A DNA stretch of 64,000 bases. It comes from Fodinibacter sp963800505 (lineage in GTDB: Bacteria; Actinomycetota; Actinomycetes; Actinomycetales; Dermatophilaceae). Positions 1 to 7,854 of the stretch are shown here, in pieces. The DNA lies in the NCBI GenBank assembly GCA_963800505.1, contig CAWDBL010000007.1, positions 62,001 to 126,000 on the forward strand, in the 5' to 3' direction. The notes under the pieces were generated by a model that did not search any database, had not been told where the DNA came from, and saw only the letters and a list, made by a program, of their open reading frames with translations. Within the stretch, counting starts at the first letter, position 1; every line of letters begins with the position of its first letter. The translations under genes were made by a program, and so were the position numbers.

Positions 1-686
1 ACGTCCTCGAGGAGCTGGGCGTCGACCTCACGCTGGCTCCCGAGGCGGTCGCCGAGGTCGCCGACCGGGCCGGCATCACGTTCTGCTTCGCCGCGGCCTT
101 CCACCCCTCGATGCGCCACGCGGCGGCGGCCCGGTCGGGCCTCGGCGTGGGCACCGTCTTCAACGCGCTCGGCCCCCTGACCAACCCGGGGCAGCCGACC
201 TACGCCGCCGTGGGGGTCGCCGACACCCGGATCGCCCCGCTCATCGCCGGGGTCTTCGCCGGTCGCGGCCGGGCGGCATCGGTGTTCCGGGGCGACGACG
301 GGCTCGACGAGCTCACCCTCGCCACGACCTCCACGGTCTGGTGGGTGCGCGACGGCGTGGTCACCGAGCTCGAGCTCGATCCCACCGACGTGGGCCTGGA
401 CCACTCCCCGGTCGAGAGCCTGCGCGGCGGCGACGCCGCCCACAACGCCCAGGTGGCGCGCGACCTGCTGGCCGGGGCCCCCGGCCCGGTGCGCGACGCC
501 GTGCTGCTCAACGCCGGCATCGCGCTGGCGACGGCATCCGGCCTGGGCGAGCCGACCGTGTCGCGGGTGGCGCTGACGACCGCCGTGCGCGACGGGATGG
601 ACCGGGCCGAGGCCGCCATCGACTCCGGCGACGCCCAGGCCCTGCTGGCCCGGTGGGTCGAGGCGACCGGGACCTATGCGAGCTGA
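1..686 (+). CDS. trpD: Anthranilate phosphoribosyltransferase, C-terminal part
   Basis: Transfers phosphoribosyl from PRPP to anthranilate, the second step of tryptophan synthesis, in the cytosol. The gene enters from the left edge already open, so the N-terminal PRPP-binding GTGGD part is missing. What is visible is the family core: the FAAAFHPSMRHA segment, the hallmark NALGPLTNP, then GDDGLDE and the C-terminal NAGIAL helix. It stops with TGA followed by a strong palindrome. A trpD next to a DEDDh/UvrC-like nuclease gene also occurs in mycobacteria (Rv2192c/Rv2191), which supports the call. Nothing looks broken in the visible part. Confidence is high. Confidence 0.95.
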   Translation, partial: VLEELGVDLTLAPEAVAEVADRAGITFCFAAAFHPSMRHAAAARSGLGVGTVFNALGPLTNPGQPTYAAVGVADTRIAPLIAGVFAGRGRAASVFRGDDGLDELTLATTSTVWWVRDGVVTELELDPTDVGLDHSPVESLRGGDAAHNAQVARDLLAGAPGPVRDAVLLNAGIALATASGLGEPTVSRVALTTAVRDGMDRAEAAIDSGDAQALLARWVEATGTYAS

Positions 687-700
687 GCGACCGGGGTCGG

Positions 701-736
701 GTGCTCAGGTGGTGGCCCGGGCAGCCGGCTGAGCAC
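701..736. terminator. 36-bp palindrome between convergent genes (REP-like copy 1)
   Basis: GTGCTCA and TGAGCAC form the ends of a 36-bp imperfect palindrome 15 nt after the trpD stop and 25 nt from the end of the convergent AsnC-like gene. It can serve as a bidirectional terminator. A second copy with 32 of 36 identical bases lies at 58285-58320, so it is probably a dispersed intergenic element. Confidence 0.6.
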
Positions 737-760
737 CCAACTTCGGTGACCTGGGCAGGG

Positions 761-1042
761 TCAGCCGTCGAGACCGAGGCTGAAGGCGGCCTCGAGGTCG
801 TGCGAGGAGTAGGTGCGGAACGCGATGTGGGTGTTGGTGCCGGTGACCCCGGTGACCTTGTTGAGCCGGTCGGCGATGACGTCGGCGAGGTCCTCGTGGT
901 GGCGCACCCGCACCATTGCGACGAGGTCGGCGTCGCCGGCGACGGAGTAGACCTCGGTGACGCCGTCGAGGTCGGCGATCTCCTGCGCCACCTCGGGGAT
1001 GCGGTCGACGTCGGCGGTGATGAGGACGATGGCGGTGATCAC
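761..1042 (-). CDS. Stand-alone Lrp/AsnC ligand-binding (RAM) domain protein
   Basis: A 93-residue protein made only of the alpha-beta sandwich RAM domain that binds amino acids in Lrp/AsnC regulators. It has no helix-turn-helix. The beta strand MITAIVLITAD, the central YSVAGDADLVAMVRV with the conserved G-D-D/Y pattern, and the TGVTGTNTHIAF strand are typical. Single-domain members of this family are known and may act as amino-acid sensors or partners of full-length regulators. It lies convergent to trpD, and the mycobacterial trpD region holds related genes. Its ligand cannot be read from sequence. An amino-acid sensing role near trpD is inference. Confidence 0.85.
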   Translation of the reverse strand: MITAIVLITADVDRIPEVAQEIADLDGVTEVYSVAGDADLVAMVRVRHHEDLADVIADRLNKVTGVTGTNTHIAFRTYSSHDLEAAFSLGLDG

Positions 1043-1118
1043 CGGCCCAGACTAGCCGGGCGCCGCGCCGCGACACCGACGACGGATGCCGGGTCGTGGC
1101 ACCGTGCCCGGGCTCCGC

Positions 1119-2837
1119 TCAGCGGACCCCGGCGAAGCCGGCGACCTCGCGCCGGGCGGTCTCGAGCGGCTCGAGCTCGGCGCGCACCGGGGCGGCGCCG
1201 CCGACCGGGCAGGTCCAGGCGCCCTCGACCTCGACGATGCGCACCCCCGGGGACTCCAGCCAGCGCAGGACCTTCTCGCTCTCCTCGGGGGTGGCGGCCG
1301 TCGACGGGGCCACCGGCGGCGCCACGACCTCCGCGCTGGCCCGCAGCGCCTCGATGTAGGGCATCGGGTCGGCACCGCGCGGTGCGGTGGTGCTGCCGGC
1401 GAGCCGGCCGTGCCGCACGCAGATGACCTCCCAGCCGCCGAGCAGCGAGCGCCGCGCCGCGACGAGCTCGGGGATGCGGGCCAGCGGGTCGAGCCGTTGC
1501 GCCCGGGAGGTGCCCCGCACCAGGGCGACCAGCCGCTCGCGCACGACCTGGGCGTCCTCGAAGCGTTCGACGTCGGACAGGTGAGTCATCCGGGCGCGCA
1601 GGGCGTCGAGCAGGTCGCGGGTGTCTCCGACGAGCAGGTCGACGGCGCGGTCGGCGACCAGTGCGTAGTCGGCCACCGACTGGGCGCCGGTGCAGGGCGC
1701 GCCGCACCGGCCCATCTCGGCCAGCACGCAGGCCGACCGGGGCTTGGTGGGGGACAGCCGCTCGAGGCACTGGCGCAGCGGCAGCACCTCGTGCACGGCG
1801 GCCACCGCGGCCTCGGCGGCGGAGCGGGAGTTGAACGGGCCGGCATACCGGGCGCCGTCGGGCGCGACGACCCGCACGATCGACAGCCGGGGGAAGGGCT
1901 CGACGGTGAGCTTGACCCACAGCGCCCGCTCGGGGTGGCGCGAGCGGCGGTTGTAGCGGGGCTTGTGCTGGGCGATGAGCCGCAGCTCGCGCACCTCGGC
2001 CTCGAGGGTGGTGGCGCACACGATGGGGCTGACCGACTCGGCGATGCGCACCATCTCGCCCATCCGGCGGCGGTGCTCGGATGCCGTGAAGTAGGACCGG
2101 ACGCGGGTGCGGATGGACACCGAGGTGCCGACGTAGAGCACCCGGCCCTGGCCGTCCTTGAACAGGTAGACCCCGGGCAGGTCGGGCAGGTCGTCGGCGA
2201 GGTGGCGCTTGCGGCGCCGTGCCGGGGTGACCCGGGCGGTGTAGTCGAGCAGCTCCTCGAGCGAGTGCACGCCGAGCGAGCCGACCCGCTCGAAGAGGCC
2301 GTGCAGCACGTCGACGGTGGCCCTGGCGTCGTGCAGGGCCCGGTGGTCGGGGGTGGTGGTGGCGTGGAAGAGCCGCGCCAGCGAGGCCAGCCGGTGGTTG
2401 GGCACCTCGTCGCGGCGCACCAGCTGCCGGGCCAGGTGCACGGTGTCGAGCACCGCGAAGCCGGGCCACTCGTGCTCGGTGCGCCGGGCCGCCGCCTTCA
2501 GGAACGAGATGTCGAAGCCGGCGTTGTGGGCCACGAGCACCGACCCGGCGGCGAACTCGAGGAACGCGGGCAGCGCGGACTCGATGCGTGGGGCGCCGGC
2601 GACCATGGAGTCGGTGATGCCGGTGAGCACCGAGATGAACGCCGGGATGGCGGCGCCGGGGTTGACCAGGGTCTGGAACTCGCCGACCACCTCGCCACCG
2701 CGCACCTTGACCGCACCGATCTCGGTGATGCCGCACTCGACGGGGCTGCCGCCGGTGGTCTCGAGGTCGACGACGACGAAGGTGACCGACGACAGGGGGG
2801 TGCCCAGGTCGTCGAACGTGCCCTGGACCATCGTCAT
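1119..2837 (-). CDS. DEDDh 3'-5' exonuclease fused to UvrC-like GIY-YIG nuclease
   Basis: A 572-residue two-nuclease protein. Residues about 18-185 are a DnaQ/epsilon-type exonuclease with D24 and E26 in VVVDLETTG, D109 in AHNAGFD, and H165 and D170 in the last motif. Residues about 217-300 are a GIY-YIG domain like UvrC or Cho (GVY at 222, LYVG near 235, an Arg-rich helix, then the E-R-E-L helix and HKPRYN). The rest resembles the UvrC middle region, with C-x5-G-x2-C-x2-P-C residues around MGRCGAPC. Mycobacterial Rv2191, also beside trpD, has this layout. The role is probably DNA repair or end trimming, but the substrate is not known. The start is an ATG with a TACGGT box just upstream, so it may be leaderless. 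Longer upstream starts are possible but less likely. Confidence 0.88.
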   Translation of the reverse strand: MTMVQGTFDDLGTPLSSVTFVVVDLETTGGSPVECGITEIGAVKVRGGEVVGEFQTLVNPGAAIPAFISVLTGITDSMVAGAPRIESALPAFLEFAAGSVLVAHNAGFDISFLKAAARRTEHEWPGFAVLDTVHLARQLVRRDEVPNHRLASLARLFHATTTPDHRALHDARATVDVLHGLFERVGSLGVHSLEELLDYTARVTPARRRKRHLADDLPDLPGVYLFKDGQGRVLYVGTSVSIRTRVRSYFTASEHRRRMGEMVRIAESVSPIVCATTLEAEVRELRLIAQHKPRYNRRSRHPERALWVKLTVEPFPRLSIVRVVAPDGARYAGPFNSRSAAEAAVAAVHEVLPLRQCLERLSPTKPRSACVLAEMGRCGAPCTGAQSVADYALVADRAVDLLVGDTRDLLDALRARMTHLSDVERFEDAQVVRERLVALVRGTSRAQRLDPLARIPELVAARRSLLGGWEVICVRHGRLAGSTTAPRGADPMPYIEALRASAEVVAPPVAPSTAATPEESEKVLRWLESPGVRIVEVEGAWTCPVGGAAPVRAELEPLETARREVAGFAGVR

Positions 2838-2910
2838 GCCGCTGACCGTAGGCTCCCGCACCGACACCCCCGGGAAGGCGCGCTGGCACGGCCTCGGCCG
2901 GTCACCGCTA

Positions 2911-2951
2911 CGGATGCCGGGGTGCGCCACGGTGGCGCACCCCGGCATCCG
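2911..2951. terminator. Perfect 20-bp stem terminator
   Basis: CGGATGCCGGGGTGCGCCAC is followed after one base by its exact reverse complement. The hairpin starts 12 nt beyond the stop of the minus-strand methyltransferase and precedes the exonuclease gene. It most likely terminates the methyltransferase transcript. It has no U-tract, as is usual in actinobacteria. Confidence 0.75.
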
Positions 2952-2962
2952 GTGTGGTCGGC

Positions 2963-3814
2963 TCAGCGCCGGCGAGCGGTCAGGAGCAGGTACTCCCAGG
3001 CCATGACGCCGTCGGTGAGGTGCCGGTCGCCGAGGTCGGCGAGGGCGGCATCCAGGGTGGCGACCCGGTCGGGCTGGTCGGCCAGCGAGCGGTAGACGGC
3101 GATGGTGGGCCCGTAGCGGCTCTTGAAGTAGTCGCGGAAGGCCGCGCCGTCGGCGAACCGGTCGACCACGAGGTGCGCCCGGGTTGCCTCGAGGTCGTCG
3201 ACCCGGTCGCCGAGCAGCTCGCCCACGTGCTCCGGCGACCCCCACAGCGTGGCGGGCTGCGACCCGGGAGGCGGTGGCGGGGCGAAGGGACCCATCGTCG
3301 CGAACAGCTGCCCGATGAACCCCTCGGGCGTCCAGGTGACCAGCCCGATCCGCCCGTCCCGGCGGGTCACCCGCACCAGCTCGTCCGCGGCGGCGGAGTG
3401 GAACGGCGCGAACATCACGCCGAGGCACGAGGTGGTGACGTCGAAGGCGCCGTCGGCGTGGGGGAGCGACTCGGCATCGGCCTCCTCCCAGGTGAGGTCG
3501 AGCCGCTCGGTGCGGGCCAGGCGCTCGCCGGCGGCCAGCAGCTCGGGGGTGAGGTCGGATGCCGTGACCCGCGCCCCCGCCCGTGCCGCCGGGATGGCGA
3601 CGGTGCCGGTGCCGGCCGCGACGTCGAGCAGCCGGTCGCCGGGGGCGACCCGGCAGGCGCGGACGAGGACGTGCCCGAGCGGGGCGACGAGGTCGGCGGC
3701 CACGGCCGGGTAGTCGCCCAGCGCCCACATCGCGCGGTGCCGGCGCTTGACCTCCGGCGCGGCGCCGTAGTGGATGCCGGCGTCGGCGCGCCGTTCCTGG
3801 GTGGTGTCGCTCAT
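2963..3814 (-). CDS. Class I SAM-dependent methyltransferase
   Basis: A 283-residue Rossmann methyltransferase of the UbiE/Methyltransf_11 type. SAM motif I is LLDVAAGTGTVAIPAA, followed by the acidic loop TASDLTPELL, then EEADAESLPHADGAFDV (motif II) and the post-motif LVRVTRRDGRIGLVTW. The C-terminal third, including the DYFKSRYGPT region, probably binds the substrate, which cannot be named. The ATG start is preceded by GAGGAGCACGAC, a good ribosome site. A longer frame upstream has no such site. It is divergent from an HxlR regulator across a 184-bp gap, which suggests that the regulator controls it. Confidence 0.85.
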   Translation of the reverse strand: MSDTTQERRADAGIHYGAAPEVKRRHRAMWALGDYPAVAADLVAPLGHVLVRACRVAPGDRLLDVAAGTGTVAIPAARAGARVTASDLTPELLAAGERLARTERLDLTWEEADAESLPHADGAFDVTTSCLGVMFAPFHSAAADELVRVTRRDGRIGLVTWTPEGFIGQLFATMGPFAPPPPPGSQPATLWGSPEHVGELLGDRVDDLEATRAHLVVDRFADGAAFRDYFKSRYGPTIAVYRSLADQPDRVATLDAALADLGDRHLTDGVMAWEYLLLTARRR

Positions 3815-3998
3815 GTCGTGCTCCTCGGTGGGTGGTGGCTGAGGTGGTCGGGCTCCCAGCGTCGCGAGGTGGGCGGACGGCATCCAGTGCGCGTTGTGTA
3901 GCGCGCGCGGTTCACGATCTGTACTGGCGCCCCGTCGCGGCCGGGTGTGCACTGGTTCGGTGCGGGGCCGCGGCGGCCCTGCAGGAGGTGGTGACCCC
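3815..3998. promoter_or_regulatory. Divergent promoter region, methyltransferase / HxlR regulator
   Basis: Gene-free 184-bp stretch between two divergent genes. It contains GCGCG-TTGTGTA-GCGCGCGC, an interrupted inverted repeat near 3891-3910, which could be an operator for the HxlR-type protein. No confident -35/-10 pair can be read. The assignment rests mostly on the divergent layout. Confidence 0.35.
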
Positions 3999-4673
3999 GT
4001 GTCGACCTACGGCCAGTTCTGCCCGATCGCCAAGGCGATGGAGGTGCTCGACGAGCGGTGGACCCTGCTCGTGGTGCGCGAGCTGCTGCTGGGCAGCCGG
4101 CACTTCAACGAGCTGCGCCGGGGCAACCCGAAGATGTCACCGGCGCTGCTGTCCAAGCGGCTGCGCCGACTCGAGCGCGTCGGGGTCGTGCGGCGCCGCG
4201 TGGTGGGCGGGCGCAGCACCTACGAGCTGACCGAGAGGGGGCTGGAGCTGCGGCCGGTCGTCGACGCCCTGGGCGTTTGGGGAGCCCGGTGGGCGGGCGA
4301 CCTCGGTGAGGAGGACCTCGACCCGCGCCTGCTGCTGTGGGACGTGCGGCGCACCATCCCGGTGGAGTGCTGGCCGCGCGAGCGCACGGTGGTGGCGCTG
4401 CGGTTCGAGGACGTCGCCTCGCCGGCGTCGCACTGGTGGATCTGCGTCAGCGGCGACGGCGTCGACGTGTGCGACATCGACCCGGGCTTCGAGGTGACGG
4501 CGACGGTGCGCACCTCGTTGCGGGCGATGACCGAGATCTGGCGCGGTGACCGCGGTTGGGGCGAGGCGCTGCGGTCGGGGCGGGTCGAGGTCGACGCTCC
4601 CCGTGACGTGGCGCGCGCGGTGCCGACGTGGATCGGCCAGTCGCTGCTGTCGGCGGTGCCGCGCCCGGCCTGA
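3999..4673 (+). CDS. HxlR-family winged-helix transcriptional regulator
   Basis: A 224-residue DNA-binding regulator. The N-terminal 100 residues are a classic HxlR/DUF24 winged helix: CPIAKAMEVLDERWTLLVVR, then FNELRRGNPKMSPALLSKRL and the wing GRSTYELTERG. C10 lies in the N-terminal helix, where redox-sensing HxlR proteins often have their cysteine. The C-terminal 120 residues are an SCP2-like or effector extension absent from the shortest family members. The GTG start follows AGGAGG by 10 nt. It is transcribed away from the methyltransferase gene, which is its likely target together with itself. The inducer is unknown. Confidence 0.88.
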   Translation: MSTYGQFCPIAKAMEVLDERWTLLVVRELLLGSRHFNELRRGNPKMSPALLSKRLRRLERVGVVRRRVVGGRSTYELTERGLELRPVVDALGVWGARWAGDLGEEDLDPRLLLWDVRRTIPVECWPRERTVVALRFEDVASPASHWWICVSGDGVDVCDIDPGFEVTATVRTSLRAMTEIWRGDRGWGEALRSGRVEVDAPRDVARAVPTWIGQSLLSAVPRPA

Positions 4674-4743
4674 GCCGGGCCGGGCCTCGGCCCTGCGGAC
4701 GTGCTCGGGACGCCGCGGTGGGAGGGGTGTCGGTGGTCGCCTC

Positions 4744-4749
4744 TAGCGT
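4744..4749 (+). promoter_or_regulatory. -10 box TAGCGT for the small Cys-motif gene
   Basis: TAGCGT sits 33 nt before the start codon of the next gene and 70 nt after the HxlR stop. A start of transcription 6 to 8 nt downstream would leave a short leader that contains the GAAAGGGG ribosome site. Confidence 0.4.
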
Positions 4750-4782
4750 GGGAGACAACCACCTGGAAAGGGGTGAGACCCG

Positions 4783-5058
4783 ATGCCCAGCCACGACCTG
4801 ACGTTGACCGTCGAGTGCCGCACGTGCCCGGTGCGCGAGCTGCACTGTGGCGACTGCATGGTGCCCGTCCTGCTCGACCTCACCGCACCGTCGGTGCGGC
4901 TCGACCACGCCCTCGACCCCGACGAGCGCGCGGCCGTCACCCGGCTCGTCGAGGCGGGGCTGGTCGCACCCGAGACCGCGGCCCGGGCGCGCGCCGTGCT
5001 GGCCGGGTCCGGGGCTCGTGACGAGCCCGTGGCGGAGGGTGGGCGCGCGGTCGGCTGA
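4783..5058 (+). CDS. Small protein with two CxxC motifs
   Basis: A 91-residue protein of unknown function. Its N-terminus holds CRTCPVRELHCGDC, two C-x2-C pairs eight residues apart, which is a likely zinc or iron site. The rest is a hydrophobic strand (VPVLLDL) and two helices (DERAAVTRLVEAGLV, AARARAVLAG). Short proteins of this shape recur next to trpD and the exonuclease gene in actinobacteria, as far as memory allows. It has its own -10 box and a ribosome site (AAAGGGG). No signal peptide or membrane segment is seen. I cannot assign a role. Confidence 0.75.
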   Translation: MPSHDLTLTVECRTCPVRELHCGDCMVPVLLDLTAPSVRLDHALDPDERAAVTRLVEAGLVAPETAARARAVLAGSGARDEPVAEGGRAVG

Positions 5059-5152
5059 GCCCACGTGCCGATGCAGGATCTGCCGTCGGGTGGGTGGGGG
5101 TGCCGGCGGTCGTGGCGCGGGAGGAGTTCGGGGGACTCCCAGCGCGGCTTCC

Positions 5153-5158
5153 TACGAT
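5153..5158 (+). promoter_or_regulatory. -10 box TACGAT, leaderless transcript
   Basis: TACGAT ends 6 nt before the GTG of the lipoprotein peptidase. Transcription would begin at or very near the start codon, which supports that codon and a leaderless message. Confidence 0.5.
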
Positions 5159-5164
5159 GGTCCG

Positions 5165-6568
5165 GTGCCGAGCCCGCCGACCCGCAGCCGACGCCGTGCC
5201 CGGCCCGGGTGGGGAGTCACGCTCGTGCTGCTCTCGCTGACCGCTGCGACGACCTTGGCGGGGTGCACGCACCGGGTCGACGACCCGGTGGCTCCCTCTT
5301 CAGTGGCGTCGGCGTCGGTGTCGGCCCCGGCCACCCCGGCGGTGCTCCTGACGACGGCGGTGTCCGACCTGCTGCGGAGTCGTGCCGGCGCGCTCGTCGC
5401 CGGGGACCAGGCGGCGTATGCCGCGACCGTCGCCGACCCGACGTCGGTCGCGGGGCGCCGACAGCTCGACTCCTACCGTGCCGCCCGGGCCCTGCTGGTC
5501 TCTCGGCTCGAGGTCGGTGCCCCGGTCGTCGACCTCGTGGAGGGCGCACCGGGCACAGGCGAGGCGTCGGCATCGCAGGGCACGGCGGTGACTCCGGCCG
5601 GGCCGAATGTGAACGCGGGCCCGAGCGAACCGTTGCGGGCGACGGCCGAGGTCGACGTCCGCTACCGCGTCGACGACCTCGACCGCGGCGACCGGGTCGC
5701 TCGGCTCGAGTACGACCTGGTGCGCGGCGAGGCCGGCTGGCAGGTGGAGGCGGAGCGGCCGGTCGGCACCGGCGCCACCGCTCCCTGGGTGGCCATGCCC
5801 ACGCTGCGGGTGAGCCGCGGTGAGCACGCCGTGGCGGCCGGCACGGTTCCGGCCGCTCGGCTCGCCGAGCACGTCGCCGTCGTCGACCGTGCGCTGCCCG
5901 GGCTCCGGTCGGCGTGGACGGGCGCACCCGGGCGCGTGCTGGTGCTCGCCCCGGCGACCGCTGCCGAGGCCGACGCACTGCTCGGGCGCGTCCCCACCCC
6001 GGGGACCGGGCCCGTCGCGGCCACGACCGAGGGCCCGACCGGCGCTGCGGGCACCGCGACCGGTGACCGCATCGTGCTCGACCCGTCGGCCTTCGGCCGG
6101 CTCACCGCGAGCGGGCGCGACGTGGTGCTGACCCACGAGCTGGCCCACGTCGCGGTGCGCTCGACGGTGCCCGGTCGCCCGGCCGCGTGGCTGGCCGAGG
6201 GCTACGCCGACCACGTCGGCTACACCCGTGCCGACGTGCCGACCGGCCGGCTCCTCGCGCCCCTGGCCTCGTCGCTGCGCGCCGGCCACGGTCCGCGAGA
6301 GCTGCCGAGCGCCGCGGACCTGCAGCCGGCCGCCGGAGACATCGAGGTGCCTTACCTCGCGGCGTGGCAGGCGGTCGAGCTGCTCGCCCGCGACCACGGC
6401 GAGGCGGCCCTGCGCCGACTCGTCGCGGCGGGTGCGTCGACCGGCTCGGCGGCCGACGCCGAGGCCGCCACGGACGCGGCCCTGGTGTCGGTGCTCGGCA
6501 CCAGCCGCGCCGAGCTGACCGATGCCTGGCTCACCCGGCTGGGCCGGCTGGCCACGAACCCCGGCTGA
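5165..6568 (+). CDS. Lipoprotein zinc metallopeptidase (gluzincin, peptidase MA-like)
   Basis: A 467-residue secreted lipoprotein. Basic residues (RSRRRARPG) lead into a hydrophobic segment that ends in the lipobox LAGC near residue 38, so it is probably anchored outside the membrane. After a low-complexity stretch and an NTF2-like region (about 60-200), the catalytic part shows VLTHELAHVAV (HExxH, two metal ligands and the catalytic Glu) and, about 20 residues later, WLAEGYADHVGY, whose Glu is the third ligand. This is the gluzincin signature. The substrate is unknown. The GTG start is preceded by a -10 box that predicts a leaderless message. Its end is 7 nt from the convergent PD40 gene. 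Confidence 0.85.
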   Translation: MPSPPTRSRRRARPGWGVTLVLLSLTAATTLAGCTHRVDDPVAPSSVASASVSAPATPAVLLTTAVSDLLRSRAGALVAGDQAAYAATVADPTSVAGRRQLDSYRAARALLVSRLEVGAPVVDLVEGAPGTGEASASQGTAVTPAGPNVNAGPSEPLRATAEVDVRYRVDDLDRGDRVARLEYDLVRGEAGWQVEAERPVGTGATAPWVAMPTLRVSRGEHAVAAGTVPAARLAEHVAVVDRALPGLRSAWTGAPGRVLVLAPATAAEADALLGRVPTPGTGPVAATTEGPTGAAGTATGDRIVLDPSAFGRLTASGRDVVLTHELAHVAVRSTVPGRPAAWLAEGYADHVGYTRADVPTGRLLAPLASSLRAGHGPRELPSAADLQPAAGDIEVPYLAAWQAVELLARDHGEAALRRLVAAGASTGSAADAEAATDAALVSVLGTSRAELTDAWLTRLGRLATNPG

Positions 6569-6575
6569 GCGGGCC

Positions 6576-7700
6576 TCACCAGTCCAGGCCCCAGCGGAAC
6601 CAGTGCGTGCCGTCGAGGAGCACGGTCGCCTTGTGCCCGTGGCCGAGCCGCTTGAGCATGACGTGGGTCCACATGTCCTCGTACCCGCGGCACCAGGCCA
6701 ACCACCGGCCGTCCGGGGAGAACGCGGGGGAGCCGTCGTTGAGCCCCGTCTCGTAGTGGCCCGTGGTGTCGTCGGTGAGCCACTCGACCGCCCCGGTGTG
6801 CAGGGTCAGCAGCGCGAGGTCCATCTGGAGCACCGGGCTGCCGTCGGTGTCGGTCGTGGCACTCGGGCGCACGGCGCTGAAGGCGAGCCGGGTGCCGTCC
6901 GGGGACCAGGCCGGGCCGGCGGGCCACGCGTGCCCGGGAGCCAGCTCGGTGAAGTCGGCGGCAGTGAGCGGGGCGCCTCCCGAGCGGGCCGCGGCCACGG
7001 CGGCGGCCGAGGCCAGCACCAGCTGCGTGTCGAGCAGCTCACCGGTCGGAGGGTCCATTCGGGTCAGCGTGGCGGCCAGCCCCGCGGTGGGGTGCCACGC
7101 GGGCTCGTCGAGGTGCTCGCCGGACGACAGGAGGGTCAGCGGGACCACCATCGCGTCGGCCACCCGGGCGGTGACGAGGTCGGAGCGGTCGAAGATGTCG
7201 TCGGCGTCCAGCCGACCAACCGTGGCGACCACCGTGGTGTCGTCCAGCCACACCGGCGCGGAGCCCTCGACCGGCAGGTCGGCCACCGGTACACCGGCGC
7301 TGGTGACCACGCGCAGGTGCATCGGAACGGTGTCGTCCGCACTCATGAAGACGATGCGGGTGTGGTCGGGTGACCAGGCGGGGTCGCGGTCGGAGATGAA
7401 CGGCACTCCCGAGGACTGGTCGGTGATCTTCCGGACGATGCCGCTGGCCGTGTCGATCGCGAGGATGTCCTCCTGCGAGGTGGGCTCGGTGCCGTCGACG
7501 GTCCAGGCCAGGAAGAGGATCTCCCCGCCGGGCCCGCCGCCGTGGCCGTTGCCGTGCGGCGCGCGGGGTGCGCGCGGGCGGTGCGGTCGGGGGTGGCCCG
7601 GGCCGTGCCCGGGTGCGCCCGCCCGGCGGCCGGCGGACCCCGGCGGCGACCAGCGTCGGTGGCCGGATCCGTGGGTGGCCGGGTGGCCGGTGCTGTTCAT
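6576..7700 (-). CDS. TolB/PD40-type beta-propeller protein
   Basis: A 374-residue protein built of PD40/WD40-like blades: RDPAWSPDHTRIVFMS, EPAWHPTAGLAATLT, GPAWSPDGTRLAFSA and SPAFSPDGRWLAWCRG. The spacing suggests a six-bladed propeller. The N-terminal 60 residues are rich in His, Gly, Pro and Arg and look disordered. No signal peptide is visible, which is odd because many relatives are periplasmic or extracellular. The chosen ATG has GAGGACACC upstream. A longer in-frame start exists but lacks a ribosome site. Function is unknown. Propellers of this type usually bind proteins or sugars. Confidence 0.75.
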   Translation of the reverse strand: MNSTGHPATHGSGHRRWSPPGSAGRRAGAPGHGPGHPRPHRPRAPRAPHGNGHGGGPGGEILFLAWTVDGTEPTSQEDILAIDTASGIVRKITDQSSGVPFISDRDPAWSPDHTRIVFMSADDTVPMHLRVVTSAGVPVADLPVEGSAPVWLDDTTVVATVGRLDADDIFDRSDLVTARVADAMVVPLTLLSSGEHLDEPAWHPTAGLAATLTRMDPPTGELLDTQLVLASAAAVAAARSGGAPLTAADFTELAPGHAWPAGPAWSPDGTRLAFSAVRPSATTDTDGSPVLQMDLALLTLHTGAVEWLTDDTTGHYETGLNDGSPAFSPDGRWLAWCRGYEDMWTHVMLKRLGHGHKATVLLDGTHWFRWGLDW

Positions 7701-7714
7701 GGTGTCCTCGATCC

Positions 7715-7744
7715 CCCCGACCGACCGAGCCGGTCGGGTCGGTG
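7715..7744. terminator. GC-rich hairpin between glycosyltransferase and propeller genes
   Basis: CCCGACCGACCG pairs with CGGTCGGGTCGG with one bulged base across a 3-nt loop. It lies between two minus-strand genes and could end the glycosyltransferase transcript. Confidence 0.4.
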
Positions 7745-7854
7745 GGTCGTGGTCCGACCCGAGGCCCTTTGACGACGAGACGCCGTGTTCGGCGCTCACC
7801 TCCATGCTGTTCCCGTCCTGCGGCGGCCACAAGGTGAGACACCCGTTCCCTGCG

